The position numbers and the translations under genes are program-made. Below the pieces are notes generated by a model that did not search any database, was not told the origin of the DNA, and worked only from the letters and a program-made list of their open reading frames with translations. A DNA stretch of 64,000 bases from contig CAVOXI010000001.1 in NCBI GenBank assembly GCA_963700395.1, forward strand, positions 1,116,001 through 1,180,000. The letters run 5' to 3'. The DNA is from Prado023 sp963700395 (GTDB lineage Bacteria; Actinomycetota; Actinomycetes; S36-B12; CAIYMF01). Each line of letters starts with the position of its first letter. Within the stretch, counting starts at the first letter, position 1. Of this stretch, positions 18,646 to 27,603 are shown in pieces.

Positions 18646-21591
18646 CTACTGGCCGTAGAAGAGCCGCTCCGCAGCCGCCCGGGCGCGTCGGGTCGTGCGC
18701 CGGTAGTCCTCGAGGAGGGCGCCGGACTCACCGGGCGCGTAGCCCAGGATCCGGCTCACGGCCCCGAGCTCGTGGACGTCGGTCGGGACCATGTCGGTGG
18801 ACCGCCCGCGCACGAGCATCACGACGTTGCGGATCCGGGTGGCCATCCGCCACGCGTCCGAGAGGACGTCGGCGTCGGCAGGCTCCAGCAAGCCGGTGCG
18901 CCGGGCCGCCTCGAGCGCGGCCATCGTCCTGGTCGTGCGCAGCTCGGGGATCCGGTGGGCGTGCTGGAGCTGCAGCAGCTGGATGACCCATTCGACGTCC
19001 GAGAGCCCGCCGCGACCGAGCTTGGTGTGCAGCGTGGGGTCCGCACCCCGGGGCAGCCGCTCGTTCTCCATCCGCGCCTTGAGCCGACGGATCTCGCGCA
19101 GCTGCTCGGCGCCGACCCCGTCGCCGGGCCACCGGATCGGGTCGATGCCGGAGCGCACGAGCGCCCAGACGGCCGTGTCTCCGGCCACCCGGTCGGCGCG
19201 GAGCAGCGCCTGGGCCTCCCAGAAGGAGCGCCAGCGGTCGTAGTAGGCCAGGTACGAGGCCACGGTGCGCACGGGCGGGCCCTGCTTGCCCTCCGGACGC
19301 AGGTCGGTGTCGAGCTGCAGCGGCGGGTCGGGTGAGGGGGCGTTGAGCAGCGAGCGCACCGCGTTCGCCACCAGGGTCGCCGCGGCACCGGCCTCGCGCT
19401 CATCGACCCCGGGAAGCGGGTCGTGGACGAACACGACGTCGGCGTCGCTGCCGTAGCCGATCTCGCCCCCGCCGTACCGGCCCATCCCGATGACCAGCAT
19501 CCTGGTGGGCAGCGCCGAGCCACGGGCGCGCTCCAGCTCGGCCGTCGCGGCCTGCAGGGCACCGGAGATCGTGGCGTCCGCCACGTCGCTCAGCGCGTTG
19601 CCGACATCGTCGACGGTCATCGGCTCGAGGATGTCCGTGGCAGAGATCCGGAACAGCTCGCGGCGGCGAAGCGCGCGCACGGCCACCACAGCCTCGGCGG
19701 CGTCGTCGTAGCGCGCGGCGGTGGCCAGGAACTCCGCGGTCAGCGCACTGGACTGGCGGGGCCGCAGCTCTCCGGCGTCGGCCAGCAGCGCCACGCCGTC
19801 CGGGGCGCGCAGCAGCAGCTCGGAGGCGTACCTGCTGCTGGCCAGCACCCGGGCCATCCGCTCGGCGCACGCCGACTCGTCGCGCAGCAGGCGCAGGTAC
19901 CAGGGCGTTCCGCCGAGGTCCTCGCTGACCCGCCGGAACCCGAGCAGGCCGGCGTCGGGGTCCGGGGCGTCGGCGAACCATCCGAGCATGACCGGCAGCA
20001 GGGTCCGCTGGATCGCCGCGCGCCGGCTCACGCCCGAGGTCAGGGCCTCGATGTGGTTCAGCGCGCCCGCCGGGTCGCGGAAGCCCAGCGCGTCGAGGCG
20101 CTCCCGGGCCGCCTGCGGGGTCAGCCGCGCCTGCCCGCTGTCCAGGCGCGCGACGGCGTCCAGCAGGGGTCGGTAGAACAGCTTCTCGTGGATGCGGCGG
20201 ACCTCGTGCGCGCGGCGCTGCCACGCATCGACGAGCTCCCTGCCCGGGTCGGCCATGAACCCCATCGAGCGCCCCAGGCGCCGCAGGTCCTCGTCCTCGC
20301 GGGGCAGCACGTGCGAGCGCACCATGCGGTGCATCTGGATCCGGTGCTCCAGGGTCCGCAGGAATCGGTAGGCACCGGCCAGGCCCGATGCGTCGTCGCG
20401 GCCCACGTATCCCCAGGTCGCCAGCGACTCCAGGGCGGTCAGAGTTGTCGGGCTGCGCAGCATGACGTCGCTGCGACCGTGCACCAGCTGCAGCAGCTGC
20501 ACGCTGAACTCGACGTCGCGAAGCCCTCCCTTGCCCAGCTTGATCTGGCGCTCGGCGTCCTTCGCGGGCACGTTGCGCTCGACCCGTCGTCGCATCCGCT
20601 GGACCTCGGTGACGAACCCGTCGCGGTCTGCCGCCGACCAGACGAAGGGCAGGACGGCGTCGATGTAGGCCGCACCGAGCTCCTCGTCGCCCGCGACGGC
20701 CCGCGCCTTGAGCAGGGCCTGGAACTCCCACGTCTTGGCCCAGCGCTCGTAGTAGCCGACGTGGCTGCGCAGCGTCCTGACCAGCGCCCCGGCCCTGCCC
20801 TCCGGGCGCAGGTTCGCGTCGACCTCCCAGATCGCGCCCTCGGCCGTGGGCTGGCTGCACAGGCGCATCACGGTGGAGGCCAGGCTGGTGGCCGCACGCA
20901 GGGCCTCGGACTCCTCGACTCCCGCCACCGGCTCGGCGACGAAGATCACGTCGACATCGCTGATGTAGTTCAGCTCCCGACCACCGCACTTGCCCATGCC
21001 GATGATCGCCAGCCGCGCCTTCGGGCCGGCGTCCGGGAGCTGCTCGGTGGCCGCGGCCAGGGCTGCGGCCAGGACCGCATCCGCGAGCTCGGACAGGCGC
21101 AGCGCGGTCAGCTCGAAGTCCGCCCCATGGGCCACGTCGGCGATCGAGATCCGCAGGACGGCGGCCTTGTGGGCCACGCGCAGGGCGTCGGCCGCACCTG
21201 CCCCGGCCCCCACGACGGTGGCGACGAGCTGCTCCCGAAGGGCGGCGGCGGCCGGAGGCGGGGAGTCCTCGAACAGGATCTCGAGGTGCTCGGGATGGCG
21301 GACCAGGTGCTCGGCGAGCGCGACGGACACACCGGTGACCAGGGCGAACCGGCGCCAGGCACGCCGATCAGCGGCGACGGCGGCGATACGGCTCGCGTCG
21401 ACGGCCTGGAGGTCCACGGCGGTGCGCACGACCTGTCCCGGGTCGGCGGCCGCGCCCACGTCGTCGAGGAGGTCCTCGGACCACCAGCCCACACCCGTCA
21501 GGGCCGCCCCCGCGCGCTGGGCGTCGGGCACCCCCAGGCGCGCCAGCCGACCCGCCGGCGTGTCGGCTCGACCTGAGGGGGGCTCGGTCAC
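18646..21591 (-). CDS. glnE: Bifunctional glutamine synthetase adenylyltransferase/deadenylylase
   Basis: GlnE adds AMP to, and removes it from, a tyrosine of type I glutamine synthetase. The 981-residue length is normal for actinobacteria. Two nucleotidyltransferase domains are visible. The N-terminal one has KCGGRELNYISDVDVIFV near residue 200. The C-terminal one has GMGRYGGGEIGYGSDADVVF near residue 700. Each is followed by a helical region with NLRPEGRAGALVRTL or DLRPEGKQGPPVRT. Translation starts at GTG 21591, nine bases after the glnA stop, with AGGAA seven bases upstream. glnA and glnE are therefore an operon, an arrangement known from mycobacterial glnA2-glnE. Confidence 0.95.
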   Translation of the reverse strand: MTEPPSGRADTPAGRLARLGVPDAQRAGAALTGVGWWSEDLLDDVGAAADPGQVVRTAVDLQAVDASRIAAVAADRRAWRRFALVTGVSVALAEHLVRHPEHLEILFEDSPPPAAAALREQLVATVVGAGAGAADALRVAHKAAVLRISIADVAHGADFELTALRLSELADAVLAAALAAATEQLPDAGPKARLAIIGMGKCGGRELNYISDVDVIFVAEPVAGVEESEALRAATSLASTVMRLCSQPTAEGAIWEVDANLRPEGRAGALVRTLRSHVGYYERWAKTWEFQALLKARAVAGDEELGAAYIDAVLPFVWSAADRDGFVTEVQRMRRRVERNVPAKDAERQIKLGKGGLRDVEFSVQLLQLVHGRSDVMLRSPTTLTALESLATWGYVGRDDASGLAGAYRFLRTLEHRIQMHRMVRSHVLPREDEDLRRLGRSMGFMADPGRELVDAWQRRAHEVRRIHEKLFYRPLLDAVARLDSGQARLTPQAARERLDALGFRDPAGALNHIEALTSGVSRRAAIQRTLLPVMLGWFADAPDPDAGLLGFRRVSEDLGGTPWYLRLLRDESACAERMARVLASSRYASELLLRAPDGVALLADAGELRPRQSSALTAEFLATAARYDDAAEAVVAVRALRRRELFRISATDILEPMTVDDVGNALSDVADATISGALQAATAELERARGSALPTRMLVIGMGRYGGGEIGYGSDADVVFVHDPLPGVDEREAGAAATLVANAVRSLLNAPSPDPPLQLDTDLRPEGKQGPPVRTVASYLAYYDRWRSFWEAQALLRADRVAGDTAVWALVRSGIDPIRWPGDGVGAEQLREIRRLKARMENERLPRGADPTLHTKLGRGGLSDVEWVIQLLQLQHAHRIPELRTTRTMAALEAARRTGLLEPADADVLSDAWRMATRIRNVVMLVRGRSTDMVPTDVHELGAVSRILGYAPGESGALLEDYRRTTRRARAAAERLFYGQ

Positions 21592-21600
21592 GGTCGGTTC

Positions 21601-22956
21601 CTAGAGCACGGGGAGGTAGCGGTCCAGCTCGAACTGCGTGACCTGGCGACGGTAGTCCTCCCACTCGGCGCGCTTGTTGCGCAGGAAGAAGTCGAACACG
21701 TGCTCACCGAGGGTCTCGGCCACCAGCTCGCTGCGCTCCATGGCCTGGATCGCCTGGTTGAGGCTCATCGGCAGGGGGCTCAGGCCCATGGCGCGCCGCT
21801 CGGAGTTGCTCAGCGCCCAGACGTCGTCATCGGCGCCGGGCGGGAGCTCGTAGCCCTCCTTGATCCCCTTCATGCCCGCGGACAGCAGCAGGGCGTAGGC
21901 CAGGTACGGGTTGGCCGCGGAGTCCATCGCCCGGTACTCGATGCGCGTCGAGTTGCCCTTCTCCGGCTTGTACATCGGCACGCGAAGCAGGGCGCTGCGG
22001 TTGTTGTGCCCCCAGCACACCCACGCCGGCGCCTCACCCCCGCCCGCGAGGCGCTTGTAGGAGTTGACCCACTGGTTGGTCACGGCGCTCATCTCAGGCG
22101 CGTGGTGCAGGATGCCGGCCATGAACGCCCGTGCGGTGCTGCTCAGCTGCAGCTCGGCGCCGGCCTCGAAGAACGCGTTGCGGTCGCCCTCGAACAGCGA
22201 CAGGTGCGTGTGCATCCCCGAACCCGGGTGGTCGCGCAGCGGCTTGGGCATGAACGTGGCCGAGACGCCCTGCTCGAGCGCCACCTCCTTGACCACCAGC
22301 CGGAACGTCATGATGTTGTCCGCGGTGGTCAGCGCGTCGGCGTAGCGCAGGTCGATCTCCTGCTGGCCGGGGCCGCCCTCGTGGTGGCTGAACTCCACGG
22401 AGATCCCCATCGCCTCGAGGATCCCGATCGCCTGGCGGCGGAAGTCGTAGCCCGAGCCCTGGGGCGTGTGGTCGAAGTAGCCGCCCTCGTCGATCGGGAC
22501 CGGCTTCTGCCCGGGGCGGTGCGGCTCCTTGAACAGGTAGAACTCGATCTCAGGATGCGTGTAGAAGGTCAGGCCCTGGTCGGCGGCGCGCGACAGCGTC
22601 CGCTTGAGGACGTAGCGCGGGTCGGCGAAGGACGGGCTGCCGTCGGGCATCGTGATGTCGCAGAACATGCGGGCCACGCCCTCGGTCTCACCCCGCCACG
22701 GCAGCACCTGGAACGTGCCGGGGTCGGGCATGGCCAGCATGTCGGCCTCCTGCACCCGGGCGAAGCCCTCGATGGCCGAGCCGTCGAAGCCGATGCCCTC
22801 GCTGAACGCGCTCTCGAGCTCGGCCGGGGCGATCGCGACCGACTTCAGGTACCCGAGCACGTCGGTGAACCAGAGCCGGACGAACCGGATGTCGCGCTCC
22901 TCGACCGTGCGCAGCACGAACTCCGTCTGCTTGTCCATGGGGACATACTGCCCCAT
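21601..22956 (-). CDS. glnA2: Type I glutamine synthetase, GlnA2-like
   Basis: The enzyme makes glutamine from glutamate, ammonia and ATP. The 451-residue product has the usual GSI motifs: GFDGSAIEGF, EIEFYLF (metal site), GPGQQEIDLRYADAL, NQWVNSYKRL, the ATP-site GHNNRSALLRVP and NSTRIEYRAMDSAANPYLA. The short length fits the GSI-alpha type of GlnA2 rather than the longer adenylylated GSI-beta. Yet it has a tyrosine in EGYELPPG where GSI-beta enzymes carry the modified tyrosine of NLYDLPP. Start is ATG 22956, or ATG 22938 giving MDKQTEFVLRTVEE. It is divergent from nadE with only about 35 bases between, and in an operon with glnE. Confidence 0.93.
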   Translation of the reverse strand: MGQYVPMDKQTEFVLRTVEERDIRFVRLWFTDVLGYLKSVAIAPAELESAFSEGIGFDGSAIEGFARVQEADMLAMPDPGTFQVLPWRGETEGVARMFCDITMPDGSPSFADPRYVLKRTLSRAADQGLTFYTHPEIEFYLFKEPHRPGQKPVPIDEGGYFDHTPQGSGYDFRRQAIGILEAMGISVEFSHHEGGPGQQEIDLRYADALTTADNIMTFRLVVKEVALEQGVSATFMPKPLRDHPGSGMHTHLSLFEGDRNAFFEAGAELQLSSTARAFMAGILHHAPEMSAVTNQWVNSYKRLAGGGEAPAWVCWGHNNRSALLRVPMYKPEKGNSTRIEYRAMDSAANPYLAYALLLSAGMKGIKEGYELPPGADDDVWALSNSERRAMGLSPLPMSLNQAIQAMERSELVAETLGEHVFDFFLRNKRAEWEDYRRQVTQFELDRYLPVL

Positions 22957-22979
22957 CGGCGACCCCCGGGGTGGGCGGC

Positions 22980-22985
22980 TACCCT
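22980..22985 (+). promoter_or_regulatory. -10 element for a probable leaderless nadE message
   Basis: TACCCT ends six bases before GTG 22992. The space between glnA and nadE is too short for a long leader, and no Shine-Dalgarno sequence is seen. Confidence 0.4.
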
Positions 22986-22991
22986 GCCCAT

Positions 22992-24716
22992 GTGCCCCGA
23001 CTGCGCATCGCCCTGGCCCAGGTGAATCCCGTTGTCGGCGATCTCGCCGGCAACGCCCGGACCATCGTCGACCAGACCCGTGAGGCGGCTGCCGTCGGGG
23101 CGCACCTTGTGGCCTTCCCCGAGATGATGCTGCCCGGCTACCCGATCGAGGACCTGGCGCTGCGCTGGTCGTTCCAGCAGGCGTCGATCCGCGCCCTGGA
23201 CACCCTCGCGCTGACCCTGGCCGACGAGGGCCTGGGCGCGATCGCGGTGATCGTCGGTTACCTCGACCTGCGCGACGGCGGTCGCGACCACCCGCTGGGC
23301 ATCCCGCGCGGCGCCCCCGTCAACGCCGCAGCGGTCCTCCACGGCGGCCAGGTGGTCGCCCGGTACAGCAAGCACCACCTGCCGAACTACGGCGTGTTCG
23401 ACGAGTTCCGCTACTTCGTCCCCGGGACGGAGCCGTGCGTCGTGCGGATCGCCGGCGTGGACGTCGCCCTGGCGATCTGCGAGGACCTGTGGCAGGACGG
23501 CGGACCCGTCGCCCAGGTCCGCGAGGTCGGAGCCGGGCTGCTCGTCGTGATCAACGGATCGCCCTACGAGCTGCACAAGGACGACACCCGGCTGGCGCTG
23601 GCCGCACGTCGCGCGGTCGAGGCGGGGGCGACCCTGGCCTACGTGAACATGGTCGGCGGGCAGGACGAGCTCGTGTTCGACGGGGACTCCCTGGTCGTCG
23701 GCGCCGACGGTGCGCTGATCGCGCGCGCGCCGCAGTTCAGCCCCGCCCTGCTCGTGGTCGACCTCGACCTGCCGCCCGCCTCGGGGTACCGCACCGCCGA
23801 GATCCCCGACAGCGGGCTCCCGCTGCCCGGGTCGCTGCCGCGCCCGGTCATCGAGCCGCGACTCACCGACGAGGCCGAGATGTACTCCGCCCTCGTGGTC
23901 GGCCTGCGTGACTACGTGCGCAAGAACGGCTTCCGCTCCGTCACCTTCGGGATGTCCGGTGGGATCGACTCCGCGCTCGTCGCCGCGATCGCCGCCGACG
24001 CGATCGGCGGCGAGAACGTGCACGGCATCTCGATGCCCAGCGTGTACTCCTCCCAGCACTCCCAGGACGATGCGTTCGACCTCGCCGAGAGGTTGGGCGC
24101 GCACATCCGAAGCATCCCGATCGCGCCCATGGTCGACGCCTACATGGCCTCCATGGAGCTCACCGGCCTGGCTGAGGAGAACCTGCAGGCCCGGATCCGC
24201 GGGACGACCGTCATGGCCATCAGCAACCAGGAGGGTCACCTCGTGCTGGCCCCCGGGAACAAGAGCGAGCTCTCGGTGGGCTACTCGACCATCTACGGCG
24301 ACGCGGTCGGCGGGTTCGGCCCGATCAAGGACGTGCCCAAGACCTGGGTCTTCCGCCTGGCGCGCTGGCGGAACGCGGAGGCCGAGCGCCTCGGGCAGAC
24401 GCCGCCCATTCCGCCGAGATCCATCGAGAAGCCCCCCTCGGCCGAGCTGCGCCCGGACCAGAGGGACACCGACTCCCTGCCCGAGTACGACATCCTCGAC
24501 GACATCCTCGACGACTACGTCGAGCGCGACCGGGGGGCCGACGAGATCGTCGCGGACGGCCACGACAAGGCCCTCGTCGAGCGCGTGCTGCGGATGACGG
24601 ACCTCGCCGAGTACAAGCGCCGCCAGTACCCCATCGGCACCAAGATCACGCCCCGCTCGTTCGGCCGCGACCGCCGGCAGCCCATCACGAACCGCTACCG
24701 CGAGCTGGCCGACTGA
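22992..24716 (+). CDS. nadE: Glutamine-dependent NAD+ synthetase
   Basis: It converts deamido-NAD to NAD using glutamine and ATP, the last step of NAD synthesis. The 574-residue product has two domains. An N-terminal nitrilase-like glutaminase carries the Glu-Lys-Cys triad in FPEMMLPGYP, KHHLPNYGVFDEFRYF and AICEDLW. The C-terminal ATP-pyrophosphatase synthetase has GMSGGIDSALVAAIAADA, followed by LAPGNKSELSVGYSTIYGD. GTG 22992 (MPRLRIALAQVNPVVGDL) is chosen because the family begins there and a -10 element lies six bases before it. Confidence 0.96.
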   Translation: MPRLRIALAQVNPVVGDLAGNARTIVDQTREAAAVGAHLVAFPEMMLPGYPIEDLALRWSFQQASIRALDTLALTLADEGLGAIAVIVGYLDLRDGGRDHPLGIPRGAPVNAAAVLHGGQVVARYSKHHLPNYGVFDEFRYFVPGTEPCVVRIAGVDVALAICEDLWQDGGPVAQVREVGAGLLVVINGSPYELHKDDTRLALAARRAVEAGATLAYVNMVGGQDELVFDGDSLVVGADGALIARAPQFSPALLVVDLDLPPASGYRTAEIPDSGLPLPGSLPRPVIEPRLTDEAEMYSALVVGLRDYVRKNGFRSVTFGMSGGIDSALVAAIAADAIGGENVHGISMPSVYSSQHSQDDAFDLAERLGAHIRSIPIAPMVDAYMASMELTGLAEENLQARIRGTTVMAISNQEGHLVLAPGNKSELSVGYSTIYGDAVGGFGPIKDVPKTWVFRLARWRNAEAERLGQTPPIPPRSIEKPPSAELRPDQRDTDSLPEYDILDDILDDYVERDRGADEIVADGHDKALVERVLRMTDLAEYKRRQYPIGTKITPRSFGRDRRQPITNRYRELAD

Positions 24717-25059
24717 ACACCCCCAGCGTGCGCGTTCGCCTCCGCACGCCACTGCACATGAAGTGCACTGATACAGACCCGTGTCCGCTGCCGCCCGCCT
24801 CCACCGCGCACGAGTTGAGCGCAATGGCCATCTGGACTGGGCCCATAACGTGAAATCCATGTGCGGTGGGCTGGGGCAATGGCCGCATGCCTGGCGTAAT
24901 CGCTCACTTCGTGCGCGGTCGGGTGGGTGACCCGGTCGGCACGTGGTTTCCCGGTCCCAGAATCCGGGTACAAATGCACTGGCGAATTGGCACACGTCGT
25001 GCGACCATTCGTGTCGTCCGGGGACTCCGTTCGTGAGCCTCGAGATTGGAGAGATCAGC
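24717..25059. other. Intergenic region before panB
   Basis: These 343 bases hold no convincing gene. Besides the palindrome at 24750-24770 there are mildly AT-richer patches, such as GGGTACAAATG near 24966. The panB ribosome site GGAGAG is at 25048-25053. The panB promoter must lie here, but I cannot fix its elements. Confidence 0.5.
24750..24770. promoter_or_regulatory. Operator-like palindrome
   Basis: CACTGCAC and GTGCACTG flank ATGAA; seven of eight arm positions pair. It lies 290 bases before panB and just after nadE. A repressor site is possible, and no regulator is suggested by the neighbours. Confidence 0.3.
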
Positions 25060-25926
25060 ATGAGCATGCCCGCCGCCTCCGGCGCCCCTGATCCCACCTC
25101 CCCCAGCCTGTACGGCGCTGCGCCGACAGGACGACGGGTCACGACGCGAGACCTGATCGCGGCGAAGTCCCGGGGCGAGAAGTGGCCCATGATCACCTCG
25201 TACGACGCGCTGACCGCGCGCATCTTCGACGACGCCGGCATCCCGGTGATCCTCGTCGGCGACTCCGCGGCGATGGTCGTCTACGGCTACGACTCCACCG
25301 TCCCGGTCACCGTCGACGACCTGCTGCCCCTGGCAGCGGCCGTCGTGCGTGGCTCGAAGCGCGCCCTGGTGGTCGGCGACCTCCCGTTCGGCTCGTACCA
25401 GTCCTCGCCGCAGCAGGCCCTGGAGACGGCGTCCCGGTTCATGAAGGAGGCCGGCGTCCAGGCCGTGAAGCTCGAGGGCGGCGCCCGGGTGCTGCCGCAG
25501 GTCGAGGCCCTTGTCGCTGCCGGCATCCCCGTGATGGCGCACCTGGGCCTGACCCCGCAGTCGGTCAACCAGCTCGGCGGCTACCGGGTGCAGGGCCGTG
25601 GCGAGGACGGCGAGATCCTGATGCACGACGCCAAGGCCATGGAGGCCGCGGGCGCGTTCGCCATCGTGCTCGAGGTCGTGCCCAGCGACCTGGCCGAGCG
25701 GGTGACGCGCAGCCTGTCGATCCCCACGATCGGGATCGGCGCGGGTGCGGCCACCGACGCCCAGGTGCTCGTCTGGCAGGACCTCGCCGGGCTCACCCCC
25801 GGTCGGCCGGCGAAGTTCGTCAAGCGCTACGCGGACGTCGGCGCGGTGCTCTCGGGTGCGGTGCAGGAGTGGGCCGGCGAGGTTGTCGCCGGGACCTACC
25901 CGGGTCGGGAGCACCAGTACAGCTGA
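25060..25926 (+). CDS. panB: 3-methyl-2-oxobutanoate hydroxymethyltransferase
   Basis: PanB adds a hydroxymethyl group from methylene-tetrahydrofolate to ketoisovalerate to make ketopantoate, the first step towards pantothenate and CoA. The 288-residue length fits. Motifs along the chain are ITSYDALTARIFDDAGI, VGDSAAMVVYGYDSTVPV (substrate and metal binding), GDLPFGSY, VKLEGG, HLGLTPQSVNQLGGY and IGIGAG. ATG 25060 is preceded by GGAGAG at six bases. The first 20 residues (Ser/Pro/Ala-rich) are longer than in enteric PanB. Because CoA supplies the ACP prosthetic group, it fits the lipid genes nearby. Confidence 0.95.
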   Translation: MSMPAASGAPDPTSPSLYGAAPTGRRVTTRDLIAAKSRGEKWPMITSYDALTARIFDDAGIPVILVGDSAAMVVYGYDSTVPVTVDDLLPLAAAVVRGSKRALVVGDLPFGSYQSSPQQALETASRFMKEAGVQAVKLEGGARVLPQVEALVAAGIPVMAHLGLTPQSVNQLGGYRVQGRGEDGEILMHDAKAMEAAGAFAIVLEVVPSDLAERVTRSLSIPTIGIGAGAATDAQVLVWQDLAGLTPGRPAKFVKRYADVGAVLSGAVQEWAGEVVAGTYPGREHQYS

Positions 25927-25983
25927 CGGTGGCCCGCTCGCGGTCATTGCCGCGTGCGGGCTCGCGGTGGACAATCGGCCGCC

Positions 25984-27303
25984 GTGAACGACGGAGTCGC
26001 CCCCTCCCGCCGCGTGCGCATCCGCATGGACCTGCGCCCGTTGCGGAGCTCGCGCGACTTCCGCTGGGTGTTCGCATCGGGCCTGGTGACCTACTTGGGC
26101 TCGATGGTCACCATGGTGGCCCTGCCGTTCCAGGTGGCAGAGCTCACCGACTCGTTCGTCGCCGTCGGCCTGATCGGGCTGGCCGAGCTGGTCCCGCTGG
26201 TGGTGTTCGGGCTCTGGGGCGGGGCCGTGGCCGATGCCGCGGACCGGCGCCGGGTCGTGCTCGTCACCGAGTTCACCAGCCTGGCCCTGTCGGCGGTCCT
26301 GCTCGTCAACGCGCTTCTGCCGGACCCGCACCTGTGGGTGATCTACGTGGTCGCCATGGTGTTCGCCGCGGTCGATGGGCTGCAGCGACCCTCGCTGGAG
26401 GCGATCATCCCCCGGGTCGTCGCCCACGACGAGCTCGCCGCGGCGGGCGCCCTGAACTCGCTGCGCTGGCAGGTGGGCAGCATCGCGGGCCCGGCGCTGG
26501 GCGGGCTGTTGATCGCCGCGTTCGGGGTCTGGTCGGCCTACGCGTTCGACGCGGCGACCTTCCTCCTGTCGGGGCTGGCGCTCTGGCGGCTGAGCTCGAT
26601 CCCGCCCGCTGAGTCCGCCGAACCGGCCAGCCTCGGCAGGATCGGGCAGGGCCTGCGCTACGCGTGGTCGCGCAAGGACCTCCTGGGCACCTACGCGGTG
26701 GACATGATGGCCATGGCCTTCGCGTTCCCGTACGCCCTCTTCCCGTTCCTCGCCCAGGACCTCGGGGCGCCGTGGGTGCTGGGCCTGCTGTACTCGGCGG
26801 GCGCGGTCGGCAGCCTGGTCGCCACCCTCACCAGCGGCTGGGTCAGCCACGTGCACCACCACGGCCGGGCCGTCCTGGTGGCCGCGATCGGCTGGGGCCT
26901 GGCGGTCGCCGCAGCCGGGATCACCGACTCGGTGGGCATCGTGCTGCTGATGCTCGGCCTGGCCGGGGCCGCCGACATGATCTCCGGGCTGTTCAGGATG
27001 GTCATCTGGAACCAGACGATCCCCGACGAGCTGCGCGGGAGGATGGCCGGGGTGGAGCTGCTGAGCTACTCGCTCGGCCCGACCCTGGGTCAGGTGCGCG
27101 CCACCGGGGTGGCCGCAGCCACGTCGCTGCGGACGAGCCTGGTCTCGGGCGGCCTGATGTGCGCGGCCGGTGGGGTGCTGCTGGCTGCCGCACTGCCGAG
27201 CCTCTGGCGCTACGACGACCGCACCGACCCGAACGCCGTGCGGGAGCGGACCCTGCGCGCTGCCCGCGCGGCCGCCGACGCTGCCGGGGCGCCCGGCACC
27301 TGA
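25984..27303 (+). CDS. MFS transporter, EntS-like exporter type
   Basis: The 439-residue protein has twelve probable membrane helices. MDLRPLRSSRDFRWVFAS before the first helix, GSMVTMVALPFQVAELT, DAADRRRVVL between helices 2 and 3, and the EAIIPRVVAHDELAAAGALNS loop are typical of the DHA3/EntS-like branch. Members export siderophores or drugs, but the substrate cannot be read here. GTG 25984 is preferred because a longer start gives an implausible Arg/Gly-rich leader. It follows panB by 57 bases. A perfect inverted repeat begins within its last codons. Confidence 0.85.
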   Translation: MNDGVAPSRRVRIRMDLRPLRSSRDFRWVFASGLVTYLGSMVTMVALPFQVAELTDSFVAVGLIGLAELVPLVVFGLWGGAVADAADRRRVVLVTEFTSLALSAVLLVNALLPDPHLWVIYVVAMVFAAVDGLQRPSLEAIIPRVVAHDELAAAGALNSLRWQVGSIAGPALGGLLIAAFGVWSAYAFDAATFLLSGLALWRLSSIPPAESAEPASLGRIGQGLRYAWSRKDLLGTYAVDMMAMAFAFPYALFPFLAQDLGAPWVLGLLYSAGAVGSLVATLTSGWVSHVHHHGRAVLVAAIGWGLAVAAAGITDSVGIVLLMLGLAGAADMISGLFRMVIWNQTIPDELRGRMAGVELLSYSLGPTLGQVRATGVAAATSLRTSLVSGGLMCAAGGVLLAAALPSLWRYDDRTDPNAVRERTLRAARAAADAAGAPGT

Positions 27304-27332
27304 CACACGCCAGCGAGCACAGCCGTCAGGTG
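27297..27332. terminator. Bidirectional terminator candidate between convergent genes
   Basis: CACCTGAC (27297-27304) and GTCAGGTG (27325-27332) are perfect 8-bp arms around a 20-base loop. The repeat sits between the MFS gene stop and the end of the small gene on the other strand, where it could stop transcripts from both sides. Confidence 0.45.
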
Positions 27333-27340
27333 GTCGGCGA

Positions 27341-27523
27341 TCAGTCGTCGAGGTCCTCGTCGCTCCACCGGGCGTCGTGGTCCCACGCCTCGGACCGCCT
27401 GTGGGCGCGATCCAGGGCGGCCTGCGCGGCCTCGCGGTCGGGGTAGGGCCCGAGCCGCTCGGCGTGGGCGCAGCCCTCGTCGGGCTCCACCGCACTGTGG
27501 GTCAGGCAGAACCAGTACGACAC
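27341..27523 (-). CDS. Small conserved actinobacterial-type protein
   Basis: The 60-residue product MSYWFCLTHSAVEPDEGCAH continues with AERLGPYPDREAAQAALDRA and an acidic tail ending SDEDLDD. Similar short proteins with a WFCLTH start and a GPY-type repeat-like core are common beside map or glutamine synthetase genes in actinobacteria; their function is unknown. GTG 27523 is well supported by GAGGAGG five bases upstream. Two cysteines and one histidine near the start could bind metal, but the set is too small to claim it. Confidence 0.75.
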   Translation of the reverse strand: MSYWFCLTHSAVEPDEGCAHAERLGPYPDREAAQAALDRAHRRSEAWDHDARWSDEDLDD

Positions 27524-27591
27524 AGTTGCCTCCTCGGGTGGTCTGCGACCGGACCCAGACGTTACCGGCCGCGCAACCGGCGTGTCCTGCG

Positions 27592-27597
27592 TACTCT
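27592..27597 (+). promoter_or_regulatory. -10 element for a probable leaderless map message
   Basis: TACTCT ends six bases before ATG 27604 of the methionine aminopeptidase gene, with no Shine-Dalgarno sequence between. Confidence 0.4.
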
Positions 27598-27603
27598 TGA
27601 CGC

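Noticed and set aside
24717..25059. Small gene or riboswitch before panB
   Set aside because: No frame with a start, ribosome site and sensible product was found, and I recognise no riboswitch core.
22845..27495. Minus-strand open frames of 800 residues or so across nadE, panB and the MFS gene
   Set aside because: They cross several genes that are clearly coding on the plus strand and give Gly/Arg/Asp/His-rich sequence without domains.
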